A stretch of DNA of 64,000 nt from Mucilaginibacter sp. UBA5151 (GTDB lineage Bacteria > Bacteroidota > Bacteroidia > Sphingobacteriales > Sphingobacteriaceae), in the NCBI GenBank assembly GCA_002413785.1, contig DHXR01000082.1, forward strand, positions 129,360-193,359, in the 5' to 3' direction. Below, one piece after another: positions 8,479 through 17,509 of this stretch (position 1 is the first letter of the stretch; each line of letters begins with the position of its first letter). The notes beneath the pieces are model-generated. The model made no database searches, was not told the DNA's origin, and saw only the letters and a program-made list of their open reading frames with translations. The translations under genes were made by a program, and so were the position numbers.

Positions 8479-9216
8479 TTATATAACCCTTGCTTCCGTG
8501 TGCAATAAACTTACCAGTTTAGCTGCATCATCAGCCGGAACCAATTTTACCTGGCCACGCGGTGCCGGTGTTTCATAACTGATGACTTCCGAAAATGTTT
8601 TTACCTCAACAGGTTCAATAACAATTAATGGTTTTGTACGTGCCGACATGATCCCCCGCATGTTAGGTATTTTTGGCTCGGCAACACCTTCTGCCGCACC
8701 GGCTACAAAGGGGAGTGGTATAGACAGAACTTCCTTGCCGCCCTCAATCTCACGTTCAACAGTTGCATGATCGCCTGCAATTTCCAGCTTTTTCATGATG
8801 GAAACAGAGGGAAGATCTAAAAATTCACCCAGCATAGCCGCTACTTTTGAGCCATTGTAGTCGATGGATTCCCTGCCGGTTAATATCAGGTCGTACGGGT
8901 TTGCTTTGATGTATTGGGCTATCTGGAACGCCACAAACCAGGCGTCATGCGGCTTTGCATTGATACGTACAGCATCTGTGGCGCCGATGGCAAGAGCTTT
9001 TCGTATAGTCGGCTCCGTATTAACTTCACCAACATTTATTACCGTTACCGGGCCATTGCCGCCATCAGTCAGCTCAATAGCGCGGGCAAGTGCAATTTCA
9101 TCATAAGGGTTTAATATAAATTGAACCCCGTTTGTATTAAATTGGGTGTTATTGTCAGTAAAAGTTATTTTTGTCGTTGTATCAGGGACATTACTTATAC
9201 ATACCAGTATTTTCAT
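8479..9216 (-). CDS. etfB: Electron transfer flavoprotein subunit beta
   Basis: The 245-residue protein starts MKILVCISNVPDTTTKITF and contains NPYDEIALARAIELTDG and LTGRESIDYNGSKVAAMLGE, the AMP-binding and ETF-beta signature regions. It pairs with EtfA, whose gene follows directly. It is the first gene of the leftward etfB-etfA-DUF151 unit; a TAAATTTG box lies 17 bp upstream of its start. The neighbouring divergent gene encodes a TPR protein. Confidence 0.96.
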   Translation of the reverse strand: MKILVCISNVPDTTTKITFTDNNTQFNTNGVQFILNPYDEIALARAIELTDGGNGPVTVINVGEVNTEPTIRKALAIGATDAVRINAKPHDAWFVAFQIAQYIKANPYDLILTGRESIDYNGSKVAAMLGEFLDLPSVSIMKKLEIAGDHATVEREIEGGKEVLSIPLPFVAGAAEGVAEPKIPNMRGIMSARTKPLIVIEPVEVKTFSEVISYETPAPRGQVKLVPADDAAKLVSLLHTEARVI

Positions 9217-9232
9217 AAAAAATAGGTTTTTG

Positions 9233-9240
9233 CAAATTTA
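9233..9240 (-). promoter_or_regulatory. Candidate -7 promoter box for etfB (TAAATTTG)
   Basis: On the minus strand TAAATTTG fits TAnnTTTG, 16 nt between its end and the etfB start codon. There is no clear TTTG -33 element, so this is a partial match. Confidence 0.4.
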
Positions 9241-9262
9241 GTTAAAAAAGAGAGAGTTTAAA

Positions 9263-9598
9263 ATGACGGAAAGCAGATTAACGAAGCTATTAGAATTTTT
9301 AAAGAATGAACCGGATGATCCGTTCCTGAAATATGCGCTGGCTACCGAGTACCTTCGCCTTAATGAAACTAATATAGCTTTAGGATATTATGAGGACCTG
9401 GTGAATAATCATCCCAATTACGGGGGCACCTATTACCATCTGGGAAAACTTTATGAAGCTTTGGGCCGCAAACAGGAGGCGATAAATACTTACGAAACAG
9501 GCATGAAAATCACCCGCGAACAGCGCGATAACCATGCATTTTCGGAATTACAGGCAGTGTACCGCATTGCAACGGGGGAAGATGAGGATGATTATTAA
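9263..9598 (+). CDS. Small tetratricopeptide-repeat protein
   Basis: The 111-residue protein lacks a signal peptide and consists of about two TPR units: DPFLKYALATEYLRLNETN with ALGYYEDLVNNHPNY (about 20-52) and GTYYHLGKLYEALGRKQEAI (about 54-73), followed by a helical cap. TPR proteins serve as binding scaffolds; no partner can be named. It is divergent from etfB. Its end is followed within a few bases by a long inverted repeat (9600-9688). Confidence 0.8.
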   Translation: MTESRLTKLLEFLKNEPDDPFLKYALATEYLRLNETNIALGYYEDLVNNHPNYGGTYYHLGKLYEALGRKQEAINTYETGMKITREQRDNHAFSELQAVYRIATGEDEDDY

Positions 9599-9599
9599 A

Positions 9600-9688
9600 T
9601 GCCGGTTCATTAGTTCACTGGTTCATTAGTTCATTAGTTTTAATGAAGCGAACCAATGAACCAGTGAACTAATGAACCAATGAACTAA
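9600..9688. repeat. Long inverted repeat built from a reiterated word (TTCATTAG/CTAATGAA)
   Basis: Between the TPR gene and chrA the left arm is made of near-tandem words GGTTCATTAG, TTCACTGG, TTCATTAG and the right arm is their reverse complement (AATGAACC, AGTGAACT, AATGAACC, AATGAACT). The right arm runs into the chrA ATG at 9688. The element could fold into a hairpin of more than 30 bp. It belongs to a class of similar, locus-specific elements in this window. Confidence 0.85.
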
Positions 9689-10887
9689 TGAATAAACGCA
9701 AGCTTTTATTTTTACGGGATGTAACTCTTTACACCTTTACTGCATTTGGCGGTCCGCAGGCGCATATTGCCGTATTGCTGCGCGAGTTTGTAGAAAAACG
9801 ACGTTACATAACCGAAAGTGAATTGATGGAGCTGAGCGCTTTATCCCAATTATTGCCGGGGCCCTCATCAACACAAACATTGGTTGGGATAGCATGGAAA
9901 GTCGGGGGACTGCGCCTGGCCATTCTTACTTTTTTCATTTGGATTCTGCCATCGGCAACCATTATGTGTTTGGCTGCTGTCAGCTATAAAATGTTTGCCG
10001 ACCGTGCCAAATTTGCCGAAGTACTGCGTTTTGTACAGCCCATTGCGGTGGGTATTGTGGCTTATGCCACTTATACTTTTGCCAATAAATTCCTGAAAAG
10101 CAGGGTAAGCACCATGCTGGCCATCGGCTCGCTGATTGCTACGCTGATATTGCACAATGCTTATGCTTTTCCAATTCTTATTATGTTGGGCGGGATCATT
10201 TCCTCGGCCCTTGAAACGCAACCCAAGGAAAATGAATTAAGGGTGAAGCTGTTTTCAAATGTAAACCCAAAAAAGGTTATGTACTTTATTGGCATATTAC
10301 TGTTTTTTGCGGCCCTGGGCGCTGTAGTGAACCAAACATCGCCATTCAGTTTGCCTATTCGCCTGTTTGAAAACTTTTACCGCAACGGCATTTTGATTTT
10401 TGGCGGCGGCCAGGTATTGGTACCCCTGATGTACACCGAATTTGTAGAGGTTAAACATTATCTTACCAATTCCGAATTTCTTTCGGGATATGCCCTGCAG
10501 CAAGCTTTACCCGGACCTACTTTTTCGTTTACCTCCTTTTTAGGCGGTATGAGCATGGGGAATAAGGGCGCAGGTATTGTCGGCCAGATAACAGGCAGTT
10601 TGGTTGCTGTTATAGGTATTAACGCGCCGGGCCTTATCCTGATTTTATTTATTGTTCCCTTTTGGAACGATCTTAAGAAGATTACACGTATAAAAAACTC
10701 CCTGAGTGGTATCAACGCCGTTGCGGTCGGTTTTATGGCCACCGCATTAATATTATTGGCCCGGCCTTTCGGGTTAAACTGGCTGGCTTATTTAATTATG
10801 ATAGCCACATTTTTACTTTTGAATTTTACAAAAATAAAAACCCCGGTGATTATTATAATCGGGATTGTTTTGGGGTTGGTGTTTTAG
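9688..10887 (+). CDS. chrA: ChrA-type chromate transporter (CHR family)
   Basis: The 399-residue membrane protein is a fused two-domain CHR protein. Each half carries the family motif: FTAFGGPQAHIAVL with LLPGPSSTQTLVGI in the first half and LIFGGGQVLVPLM with QALPGPTFSFTSFLGG in the second. Around ten to twelve hydrophobic segments are present. CHR proteins export chromate, and many chromosomal ones have an unknown natural anion substrate, so the name indicates family more than proven substrate. It is a single gene whose start codon abuts the inverted repeat upstream and is followed by another one before dnaB. Confidence 0.88.
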   Translation: MNKRKLLFLRDVTLYTFTAFGGPQAHIAVLLREFVEKRRYITESELMELSALSQLLPGPSSTQTLVGIAWKVGGLRLAILTFFIWILPSATIMCLAAVSYKMFADRAKFAEVLRFVQPIAVGIVAYATYTFANKFLKSRVSTMLAIGSLIATLILHNAYAFPILIMLGGIISSALETQPKENELRVKLFSNVNPKKVMYFIGILLFFAALGAVVNQTSPFSLPIRLFENFYRNGILIFGGGQVLVPLMYTEFVEVKHYLTNSEFLSGYALQQALPGPTFSFTSFLGGMSMGNKGAGIVGQITGSLVAVIGINAPGLILILFIVPFWNDLKKITRIKNSLSGINAVAVGFMATALILLARPFGLNWLAYLIMIATFLLLNFTKIKTPVIIIIGIVLGLVF

Positions 10888-10994
10888 TTGAAGCTGCAAA
10901 GGTTTTAAAAGTTGCAGCGGTTGTAAAAGTTAAAAAGGTATGTCAGACAGGAGGACACCCTTTTAACTTTTACAACCTTTTAAACAATTACAAC
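10888..10994. repeat. Inverted repeat between convergent chrA and dnaB
   Basis: Words such as AAGGTTTTAAAAGTTG and GGTTGTAAAAGTTAAAAAGG on the left are mirrored by CCTTTTAACTTTTACAACC and TTTTAAACAATTACAACC on the right. It sits exactly between two convergent genes and could end both transcripts. It has the same word-reiterated build as the other intergenic elements. Confidence 0.75.
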
Positions 10995-12557
10995 CTAAAA
11001 CGGTTGATCATCATCCATATCATTCATGCTGGACGGCCTGATGATAAAGTTGCTTGGTTTTTCAAAATCCTGCGATGGGGTTAAACCTGAGAATGCATTT
11101 GCCGGTGTAAACGAGCCGTCCATGCCCTGGTCAAGGTCGGTAAACTTCACATATTTTCCAACGAACTTTAACCTTACCCGGCCTGTTTCACCGTTACGGT
11201 GCTTGGCGATAATGATCTCGCCGACACCCTGGGTTGGGTTGTTGTCTTCATCCACTTCCAGTCCGTAGTATTCGGGGCGGTAAAGGAACAGCACCATATC
11301 CGCGTCCTGCTCAATAGAACCAGATTCACGTAAATCTGAAAGCATCGGTCGTTTTGACCCACCCGGACGGTTTTCAACCGCACGGCTCAATTGCGAAAGC
11401 GCGATTACCGGTACGTTTAACTCTTTGGCTACCGACTTCAGCGCCCTTGATATGCTGCCGATTTCCTGTTCACGGTTGCCGCCGCCTTTGCCATCGCTGT
11501 TTTTACCCTGCATCAGTTGCAGGTAGTCGATGATGATTAGTTGTACATCATGCTGTGATTTTAACCGGCGGCATTTTGCCCTGAATTCAAAAATATTCAG
11601 GGCGGGAGTATCGTCAATGATTAAAGGGGCCTGTTCAAGACGGCCAATTTTTGAGTGGATCTGCGCCCATTCCCATTCTTCGAGGTTACCCTTACGTATC
11701 TTTTCCTGTTCAATTTCGGTTTCTCCGGATATTAAACGGTTAACCAACTGAACCGAGGACATTTCGAGCGAAAACACAACTACCGGCTTGTTAAAATCAA
11801 CCGCGGCATTGCGGGCGCAGCTTAATACAAACGCTGTTTTACCCATCGCGGGGCGGGCAGCTATAATTACCAGGTCCGATTTTTGCCAGCCCGAAGTCAT
11901 CCGGTCAAGGTCGGTAAAGCCGGAAGCAACGCCTGTTAAGCCGTCTTTTTTATCTTTCAGCGCTTCAATCTCCTTCAAAGTTTCGTGCATCAGGTCATCC
12001 ATCTTGCGCGAGTCGCGGCGAAGGTTGTTTTGAGCGATTTCGAAAAGGTTTTTTTCGGCCTTGTCTAAAAGGTCAAGCACATCGGTTGTATCTTCATAAG
12101 CGCTCTGTATAACGTCAGTAGAGATCCTGATCAACTCCCTTTGTATAAATTTTTGAATAATGATCCGCGAGTGGAACTCGATATTGGCTGCGGATGCTAC
12201 CCGATTGGTAAGTTCAGTGATATAATATGCGCCGCCAATCATTTCCAACTCACCCTGCTTGCGCAATTGGGCCGTTACGGTAAGAATATCAACCGGGGAC
12301 GATTTTTCAAACAGCTGCCTTATGGCCTGAAATATTTTCTGGTGGTTATCTTTATAAAAAACCTCGGGTTTCAGGATGTCAATAACAGATGACAACGCAT
12401 CTTTTTCGAGCATTAAAGCACCTAAAACAGCCTCTTCAAGGTCAGTTGCCTGCGGCGGAAGTTTGCCCAGCCCGCTGTACGGAGTTGGGTTTGTAAATCT
12501 GCTTTTTCTTTCGCCGGTAGTCGGTTTATTAAACTGGTTTTCGTTCTCAATAATCAT
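10995..12557 (-). CDS. dnaB: Replicative DNA helicase DnaB
   Basis: The protein has an N-terminal DnaB domain (about residues 35-140: PPQATDLEEAVLGALMLEKD) and a RecA-like C-terminal ATPase (about 210-470). Walker A is ARPAMGKTAFVLSC; Walker B and the DnaB signature appear as LIIIDYLQLMQG and LSQLSRAVENRPG, with LRESGSIEQDADMVLFLYRP near the end. It unwinds DNA at the replication fork as a hexamer. I choose the ATG at 12557 (MIIENENQFNKP) over the TTG at 12566. A TATTTTTG box ends only 6 nt before this ATG, which would make the transcript nearly leaderless. Length about 520 residues is normal for Bacteroidota. Confidence 0.96.
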   Translation of the reverse strand: MIIENENQFNKPTTGERKSRFTNPTPYSGLGKLPPQATDLEEAVLGALMLEKDALSSVIDILKPEVFYKDNHQKIFQAIRQLFEKSSPVDILTVTAQLRKQGELEMIGGAYYITELTNRVASAANIEFHSRIIIQKFIQRELIRISTDVIQSAYEDTTDVLDLLDKAEKNLFEIAQNNLRRDSRKMDDLMHETLKEIEALKDKKDGLTGVASGFTDLDRMTSGWQKSDLVIIAARPAMGKTAFVLSCARNAAVDFNKPVVVFSLEMSSVQLVNRLISGETEIEQEKIRKGNLEEWEWAQIHSKIGRLEQAPLIIDDTPALNIFEFRAKCRRLKSQHDVQLIIIDYLQLMQGKNSDGKGGGNREQEIGSISRALKSVAKELNVPVIALSQLSRAVENRPGGSKRPMLSDLRESGSIEQDADMVLFLYRPEYYGLEVDEDNNPTQGVGEIIIAKHRNGETGRVRLKFVGKYVKFTDLDQGMDGSFTPANAFSGLTPSQDFEKPSNFIIRPSSMNDMDDDQPF

Positions 12558-12563
12558 CGTTGT

Positions 12564-12571
12564 CAAAAATA
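12564..12571 (-). promoter_or_regulatory. Candidate -7 box abutting the dnaB start (TATTTTTG)
   Basis: TATTTTTG on the minus strand matches TAnnTTTG and ends 6 nt before the dnaB ATG. If used, transcription would start at or within a base or two of the start codon. AT-rich background makes chance matches likely. Confidence 0.3.
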
Positions 12572-12900
12572 TACAAAAAATGAACGGTTCCGTTGATTGG
12601 TTTTCAATACTGCATTTTTAACGAATTATTTAAAAGTGGATAATATTTGTATTTAACTATCCGACAATCAACAAAAATTGTTGAGAAAAATACTTTATTA
12701 ACACCTGTTGTTAGTAAAATGTTAATATACCAAATTTATATTTATAAATCAAGTATTTAGGCCAATGTTAATAAAGATTGGAAATGTTAATTAAATAAAA
12801 CAGACCCAAACGCCGCTTCAGTACAATAAGTGCTAAATCAATTAATATGGCTACTTTTGTCCGTCTGCCCGAAAGGCGGAACTTTCAGTAAAATAAAAAA
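12572..12900. other. Divergent promoter region between dnaB and rlmB
   Basis: AT-rich, gene-free sequence. TACTTTTG at 12852-12859 fits the TAnnTTTG box for rlmB and is followed by a 6-bp hairpin TCTGCC-cgaaa-GGCGGA at 12864-12880 in the short leader. Nothing else is recognisable. Confidence 0.4.
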
Positions 12901-13671
12901 ATGACGTATAATTCAAGGCCGGCGCGGGAAAGCAATCAAATGGTGTTTGGTATCAGGGCAGTAGTGGAAGCCATCCGTTCCGGTAAAGAAATTGAAGCCT
13001 TATACCTGCAAAGGGGCATAGGCGGAAGCCTGCTTAACGAGCTTAAAGACTTGTTGAATGAATACCAGATTACAGCCCAGCAGGTTCCCGTTGAAAAGCT
13101 TAACCGTTTAACCCCGAAAAACCATCAGGGGGTTGTGGCGTTTATATCACCAATTGTATATCAGAAAATTGAAAATATTATTCCGCAGATATTTGAAAAT
13201 GGCGGAGTGCCCCTAATATTGGTTTTGGATGCCATTACCGATGTGCGTAACATGGGCGCCATTGCCCGTACCGCCGAGTGCGCAGGCGTACACGCTATTG
13301 TGATACCGGCTAAAGGATCGGCGCAAATAAACCCGGATGCCATAAAAACTTCGGCAGGGGCTTTATACAAAATACCGGTTTGCAGGCATGATAATTTTAT
13401 ACAAACCGTAAAGTTTTTGCAGGAATCGGGTTTGCAGTTAGTTTGCTGCACCGAAAAAACAAAAGATGATATTTATGCCCCTGATTATACTGCCCCAACT
13501 GCCATCATTATGGGCTCGGAAGAGGACGGCGTACGTAATGAAATAATACGGATGTCAGATTACCTGGCAAAGATACCTATGTATGGCGAGATTGAGTCGC
13601 TGAATGTTTCGGTGGCGACAGGGATTATTTTGTATGAAGCGATAAGGCAGAGGTTAGAGATCAGAGGTTAG
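12901..13671 (+). CDS. rlmB: 23S rRNA (guanosine-2'-O-)-methyltransferase RlmB, TrmH/SpoU family
   Basis: The 256-residue protein has an N-terminal RNA-binding substrate domain (NQMVFGIRAVVEAIRSGKEI) and a SPOUT knot domain. Motif 1 appears as VLDAITDVRNMGAIARTAEC, motif 2 as IIMGSEEDGVRNEI, and motif 3 as IPMYGEIESLNVSVATGIIL, all typical of the TrmH/RlmB group that methylates the ribose of G2251 in 23S rRNA using SAM. The last residues (RLEIRG) are encoded by the inverted repeat that begins at 13651, so the C terminus seems to have been rewritten by that element. The specific rRNA site is inferred by family. Confidence 0.92.
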   Translation: MTYNSRPARESNQMVFGIRAVVEAIRSGKEIEALYLQRGIGGSLLNELKDLLNEYQITAQQVPVEKLNRLTPKNHQGVVAFISPIVYQKIENIIPQIFENGGVPLILVLDAITDVRNMGAIARTAECAGVHAIVIPAKGSAQINPDAIKTSAGALYKIPVCRHDNFIQTVKFLQESGLQLVCCTEKTKDDIYAPDYTAPTAIIMGSEEDGVRNEIIRMSDYLAKIPMYGEIESLNVSVATGIILYEAIRQRLEIRG

Positions 13672-13744
13672 TGATTGGAGGTTAGAGATTGGAAACTCCA
13701 GACATTCCAATTTTCTCGTTTTATCTAATCTCTAATCTCTCCAA
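13651..13744. repeat. Inverted repeat of reiterated GAGGTTAGAGATT words
   Basis: Left arm contains AGGTTAGAGATCAGAGGTTAG and related units; right arm reads ATCTAATCTCTAATCTCTCC. It overlaps the last codons of rlmB and ends next to the manC stop, between convergent genes. The same word family reappears at 30655-30767 and 36817-36988. Confidence 0.8.
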
Positions 13745-14830
13745 CTAAATATACTTCGCCCCAAACTGTTGTTTCACATCCGCAACTATCTTTTTAACGT
13801 TTTGTTCCTGGTCGCGGGGGCATATCAGCAGGGTGTTATTTGCTTCAACCACAATAAAATCATGCAGGCCCTGTAATATCACCAGTTTTTCGCCGGGCAC
13901 ATTTACCATACAATCGGATGAATCATACATGATCACTTTTTCCGAAGGGATTACCGCATTGCCAACATAGTCTTTTTCGGCAAGCTGGTAAATGGAAGCC
14001 CATGTCCCCAGGTCAGACCAACCGAATTCCGATGGCAAAACATATACATTATCTGCCTTTTCCATAATCCCGTAATCAATAGAGATATTAGTACACTGCA
14101 GGTAAGATTTATGAAGATGAACTTTTTCATCAGCCGTATTGTAAACCGGGCGTGCTTCAGCAAAAATTTCATGCATTTCGGGCAAATACTGGCTAAAAGC
14201 ATTGACTATTGCTTTTGCCGACCAAACAAAGATCCCTGCGTTCCATAAAAAGTCGCCGCTTTGTAAAAAGGTTTTTGCTATTTCAAGCGTTGGTTTTTCA
14301 GTAAATGTTTTCACCTTAAAAAAATCTTTATTAAAATTTTGGCTGGTGTATTGAATATAGCCGTATCCGGTATCCGGTCTCGAAGGCTTTATACCCAACG
14401 TTATAAGGCAGTTATTTTTTTCGGCGACTTCCAATGATTTTTTTATCGCGGTTATAAATGCATCCTCGTCCAATATCAGGTGGTCAGAGGGTGCCACAAC
14501 AATTGCAGCATCAGGATTAAGGCTTTCGATTTTAAACGAGCCATAAGCTATGCATGGGGCTGTATTGCGCATTACAGGCTCCGTCAATATCTGGTCATCG
14601 GCCATATCCGGCAATTGCTTTTTTACCAAACCCGTATATATATCATTGGTAACAACATAAATATTTTCTTTAGGGCAAACTTTCAGAAAACGATCGTATG
14701 TATTTTGTATCAGCGTTTTCCCGGTACCTAAAATATCTATAAATTGTTTTGGGTGTGACGTCCTGCTGATAGGCCAGAAACGGCTTCCGATACCGCCTGC
14801 CATTATAATGGCATAGTAGTTTTTATTCAT
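13745..14830 (-). CDS. manC: Mannose-1-phosphate guanylyltransferase
   Basis: The 361-residue protein starts with the nucleotidyltransferase signature MAGGIGSRFWPISRTSHPKQ and contains VAPSDHLI, GIKPSRPDTGYGYIQY and FTEKPTLEIAKTFL, all expected for GDP-mannose pyrophosphorylases. It makes GDP-mannose from mannose-1-phosphate and GTP for exopolysaccharide or LPS sugars. It has only the transferase domain plus a short beta-helix tail, with no fused phosphomannose isomerase, as usual in Bacteroidota. It is a single gene with an AT-rich 270-bp upstream region in which I see no clear promoter. Confidence 0.93.
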   Translation of the reverse strand: MNKNYYAIIMAGGIGSRFWPISRTSHPKQFIDILGTGKTLIQNTYDRFLKVCPKENIYVVTNDIYTGLVKKQLPDMADDQILTEPVMRNTAPCIAYGSFKIESLNPDAAIVVAPSDHLILDEDAFITAIKKSLEVAEKNNCLITLGIKPSRPDTGYGYIQYTSQNFNKDFFKVKTFTEKPTLEIAKTFLQSGDFLWNAGIFVWSAKAIVNAFSQYLPEMHEIFAEARPVYNTADEKVHLHKSYLQCTNISIDYGIMEKADNVYVLPSEFGWSDLGTWASIYQLAEKDYVGNAVIPSEKVIMYDSSDCMVNVPGEKLVILQGLHDFIVVEANNTLLICPRDQEQNVKKIVADVKQQFGAKYI

Positions 14831-15102
14831 GTGCGATTAAGCAAGTTTAATTTGGTATAAACACGGCAAAATTGAATAATAATTTGCAATTTAAGTATTA
14901 AATAAAATTAAATAAATGTTACCTCTTTGCCCTGTTGTTTAAATGGATAAATAAACAAATTGTTTTTCAATTAAACGAATCCTTTTTTTGATTAAAGTTT
15001 CGGTGAATAATCATTTATTTTTAAAATTTTAAAGAAATTCCATCGTTTATTGAGAATAATTTGTTACTTTAAACTTTTAATACATTCAAGAATACGTAAA
15101 TA

Positions 15103-17298
15103 ATGATAGAAACAAAGAAGTCACTTTTTGATAACCTCCAGAATTTTTTTGGGTTCGATAATTTTAAAGGTGAGCAGGAAGCGATTATTACAAACATACT
15201 GGCGGGAAACGACACATTTGTGATTATGCCCACCGGTGGCGGCAAGTCCATGTGTTACCAGTTGCCTGCTTTAATGAGCGAAGGGACAGCGATTGTAATT
15301 TCGCCCCTGATCGCGTTAATGAAAAACCAGGTTGACCAGTTGCGGGCCTTCGGCGGGTCGGACAGCATAGCTCATTTTTTAAATTCATCACTCACTAAAG
15401 CGGATATCGGCCGGGTTAAGGAAGATGTTTTGGCCGGGAAAACCAAGTTGCTTTATGTAGCGCCCGAGTCGCTTACCAAACAGGAAAATATTGATTTTTT
15501 ACGACTTAACAATGTGTCGTTTGTAGCGGTTGATGAGGCCCATTGTATATCTGAGTGGGGCCACGATTTTCGCCCTGAATATCGGAAAATAAGGCAGGTT
15601 ATCAGTAATATCGGCGACAATATCCCCATCATCGCCCTGACAGCCACAGCTACGCCAAAAGTTCAGCAGGATATTCAAAAAAACCTGCAAATGAACAATG
15701 CCACCATTTATAAATCATCTTTCAATAGGTCGAACTTGTATTATGAGGTGCGCGCCAAGCGCAACGTAATTAAGGAGATCGTAAAATTTGTAAAGCAAAA
15801 CCAGGGGAAATCGGGTATTATTTATTGCCTGAGCCGTAAAAAAGTTGAAGAGGTTGCCGAAGCGCTAAACCTCAATGGCGTTAAAGCCTTGCCGTATCAT
15901 GCGGGTTTAGATCCTAAAGTCCGTGCCGACACGCAGGATAAATTTCTGATGGAGGACGTGGATGTAATTGTGGCGACCATTGCCTTTGGTATGGGTATTG
16001 ACAAACCCGATGTGCGTTACGTGATACACCATGACGTGCCGAAAAGCATGGAAGGCTATTACCAGGAAACCGGGCGCTCCGGCCGCGACGGGGGAGAAGG
16101 CGTATGTGTTGCTTTTTATTCGGAAAAGGATATTGATAAGCTTCAAAAGTTCATGAAGGATAAACCGGTTGCCGAACGCGAAATTGGCACCCAGATCCTG
16201 AAAGAAGTAATTGACTATGCCGAATCATCCGTTTGCCGCCGTAAACAACTGCTGCATTATTTTGGTGAAAACTTTAATGAAGCCGGTTGTAATAGCATGT
16301 GCGATAATTGCTCCGGGCATAAAGAGCATTTTGACGGTGAGCTTCATCTGCATAAAGCTTTAAGCCTGATCAGGCTGATCGGCGAAAAATTTGACGATCG
16401 TCATATCATCAGCATCCTGATGGGTGAGGAGAATGCTCAGATAAAGAATTATGAGCATGACACGCTTGAATACTATGGTTCGGGCAAGGAAGATGGCCTT
16501 AACCTGTGGAATTCGCTGATGCGCCAGGCTTTGCTGAATAATTTTTTATCAAAGGATATTGACCAATATGGTTTATTGCGCTTAACCAAAACCGGGAATG
16601 CGTTTATCGAAAACCCGTACAGCATACGTTTTGTGTTAAACAAACCGATGGAAACGACTGATGATGATGATAATGAAGACGGCCCGAAACAGGGCGGCGG
16701 GGCGTTAGATACCGAATTGCTGCAAATGCTGAAAGATTTGCGCAAGAAACTGGCCAAACAAAAAAGTTTGCCCCCTTTTGTTATTTTCCAGGACCCATCG
16801 CTGGAGGAAATGTGTACGCATTATCCTATCACTACCGATGAATTGAAACAAATATCGGGCGTAGGGGCAGGGAAGGCCCTCAAGTTTGGCAAGCCGTTTA
16901 CCGACCTGATCCAGAAATATGTGGAGGACAATGATATTGACCGCCCGATTGATATGGTGATAAAAAGCGCGGCGAATAAATCAGCGATTAAAGTGTTCAT
17001 CATCCAAAATATCGACCGCCATTTAAACCTGGACGATATTGCCGCTTCAAAAGGCCTTACTTATGATGAGATATTGAAAGAAGTGGAAACCATTGTTAAC
17101 TCGGGTACAAAACTTAACCTGAATTATTACATCGACGAGGTTATTGATGAAGATAAACAGGAAGAAATATATGATTATTTCCGCACCGCCGAAGTTGATT
17201 CGATAGATGATGCACTTGCAGAATTAGGCAACGACGAATATACAATCGAAGAAGTACAGTTAATGCGGATAAAGTTTTTATCCGAGATGGGGAATTAA
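15103..17298 (+). CDS. recQ: ATP-dependent DNA helicase RecQ
   Basis: The 731-residue protein has the superfamily 2 core: Walker A MPTGGGKSMCYQLPA (about residues 42-56), the DEAH box with RecQ loop FVAVDEAHCISEWGHDFRPE, and motif VI YQETGRSGRDGG. A zinc-binding segment follows (CRRKQLLHYFGENF, then CNSMCDNC), then the RQC winged helix and an HRDC domain near 565-635 (FQDPSLEEMCTHYPITTDEL). The C-terminal extension after HRDC is typical of Bacteroidota RecQ. The enzyme unwinds forked and recombination DNA. It is followed by two strong hairpins, so it is probably transcribed alone. Confidence 0.96.
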   Translation: MIETKKSLFDNLQNFFGFDNFKGEQEAIITNILAGNDTFVIMPTGGGKSMCYQLPALMSEGTAIVISPLIALMKNQVDQLRAFGGSDSIAHFLNSSLTKADIGRVKEDVLAGKTKLLYVAPESLTKQENIDFLRLNNVSFVAVDEAHCISEWGHDFRPEYRKIRQVISNIGDNIPIIALTATATPKVQQDIQKNLQMNNATIYKSSFNRSNLYYEVRAKRNVIKEIVKFVKQNQGKSGIIYCLSRKKVEEVAEALNLNGVKALPYHAGLDPKVRADTQDKFLMEDVDVIVATIAFGMGIDKPDVRYVIHHDVPKSMEGYYQETGRSGRDGGEGVCVAFYSEKDIDKLQKFMKDKPVAEREIGTQILKEVIDYAESSVCRRKQLLHYFGENFNEAGCNSMCDNCSGHKEHFDGELHLHKALSLIRLIGEKFDDRHIISILMGEENAQIKNYEHDTLEYYGSGKEDGLNLWNSLMRQALLNNFLSKDIDQYGLLRLTKTGNAFIENPYSIRFVLNKPMETTDDDDNEDGPKQGGGALDTELLQMLKDLRKKLAKQKSLPPFVIFQDPSLEEMCTHYPITTDELKQISGVGAGKALKFGKPFTDLIQKYVEDNDIDRPIDMVIKSAANKSAIKVFIIQNIDRHLNLDDIAASKGLTYDEILKEVETIVNSGTKLNLNYYIDEVIDEDKQEEIYDYFRTAEVDSIDDALAELGNDEYTIEEVQLMRIKFLSEMGN

Positions 17299-17331
17299 TT
17301 TTTTGATGTGCAGGTGTGCAAATGAATGAAA

Positions 17332-17364
17332 AGATTTGACAACTTTTTAAAAGTTGTCAAATCT
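17332..17364 (+). terminator. Hairpin after recQ (14-bp perfect arms)
   Basis: AGATTTGACAACTT and AAGTTGTCAAATCT form a long perfect stem around a short AT loop, 34 bp after the recQ stop. There is no U-tract directly after it. Confidence 0.6.
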
Positions 17365-17372
17365 AATAGACG

Positions 17373-17413
17373 ATAATAAAGGGTGGGAACAATTTGTACC
17401 CACCCTTTATTAT
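17373..17413 (+). terminator. Second hairpin after recQ (15-bp perfect stem)
   Basis: ATAATAAAGGGTGGG pairs with CCCACCCTTTATTAT across an 11-nt loop. It lies 9 bp after the first hairpin and about 100 bp before the CoiA-like gene. The outer AT-rich end resembles the A/U borders of a two-way terminator. Confidence 0.65.
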
Positions 17414-17509
17414 TGTGCAACCATTTTAAATAGTCTTATTGTTTTTTTATAATTATTATTACCTTAATCCTAAATAATGAAAATTGTTTTTATGGGTTAA
17501 TAATGATCA

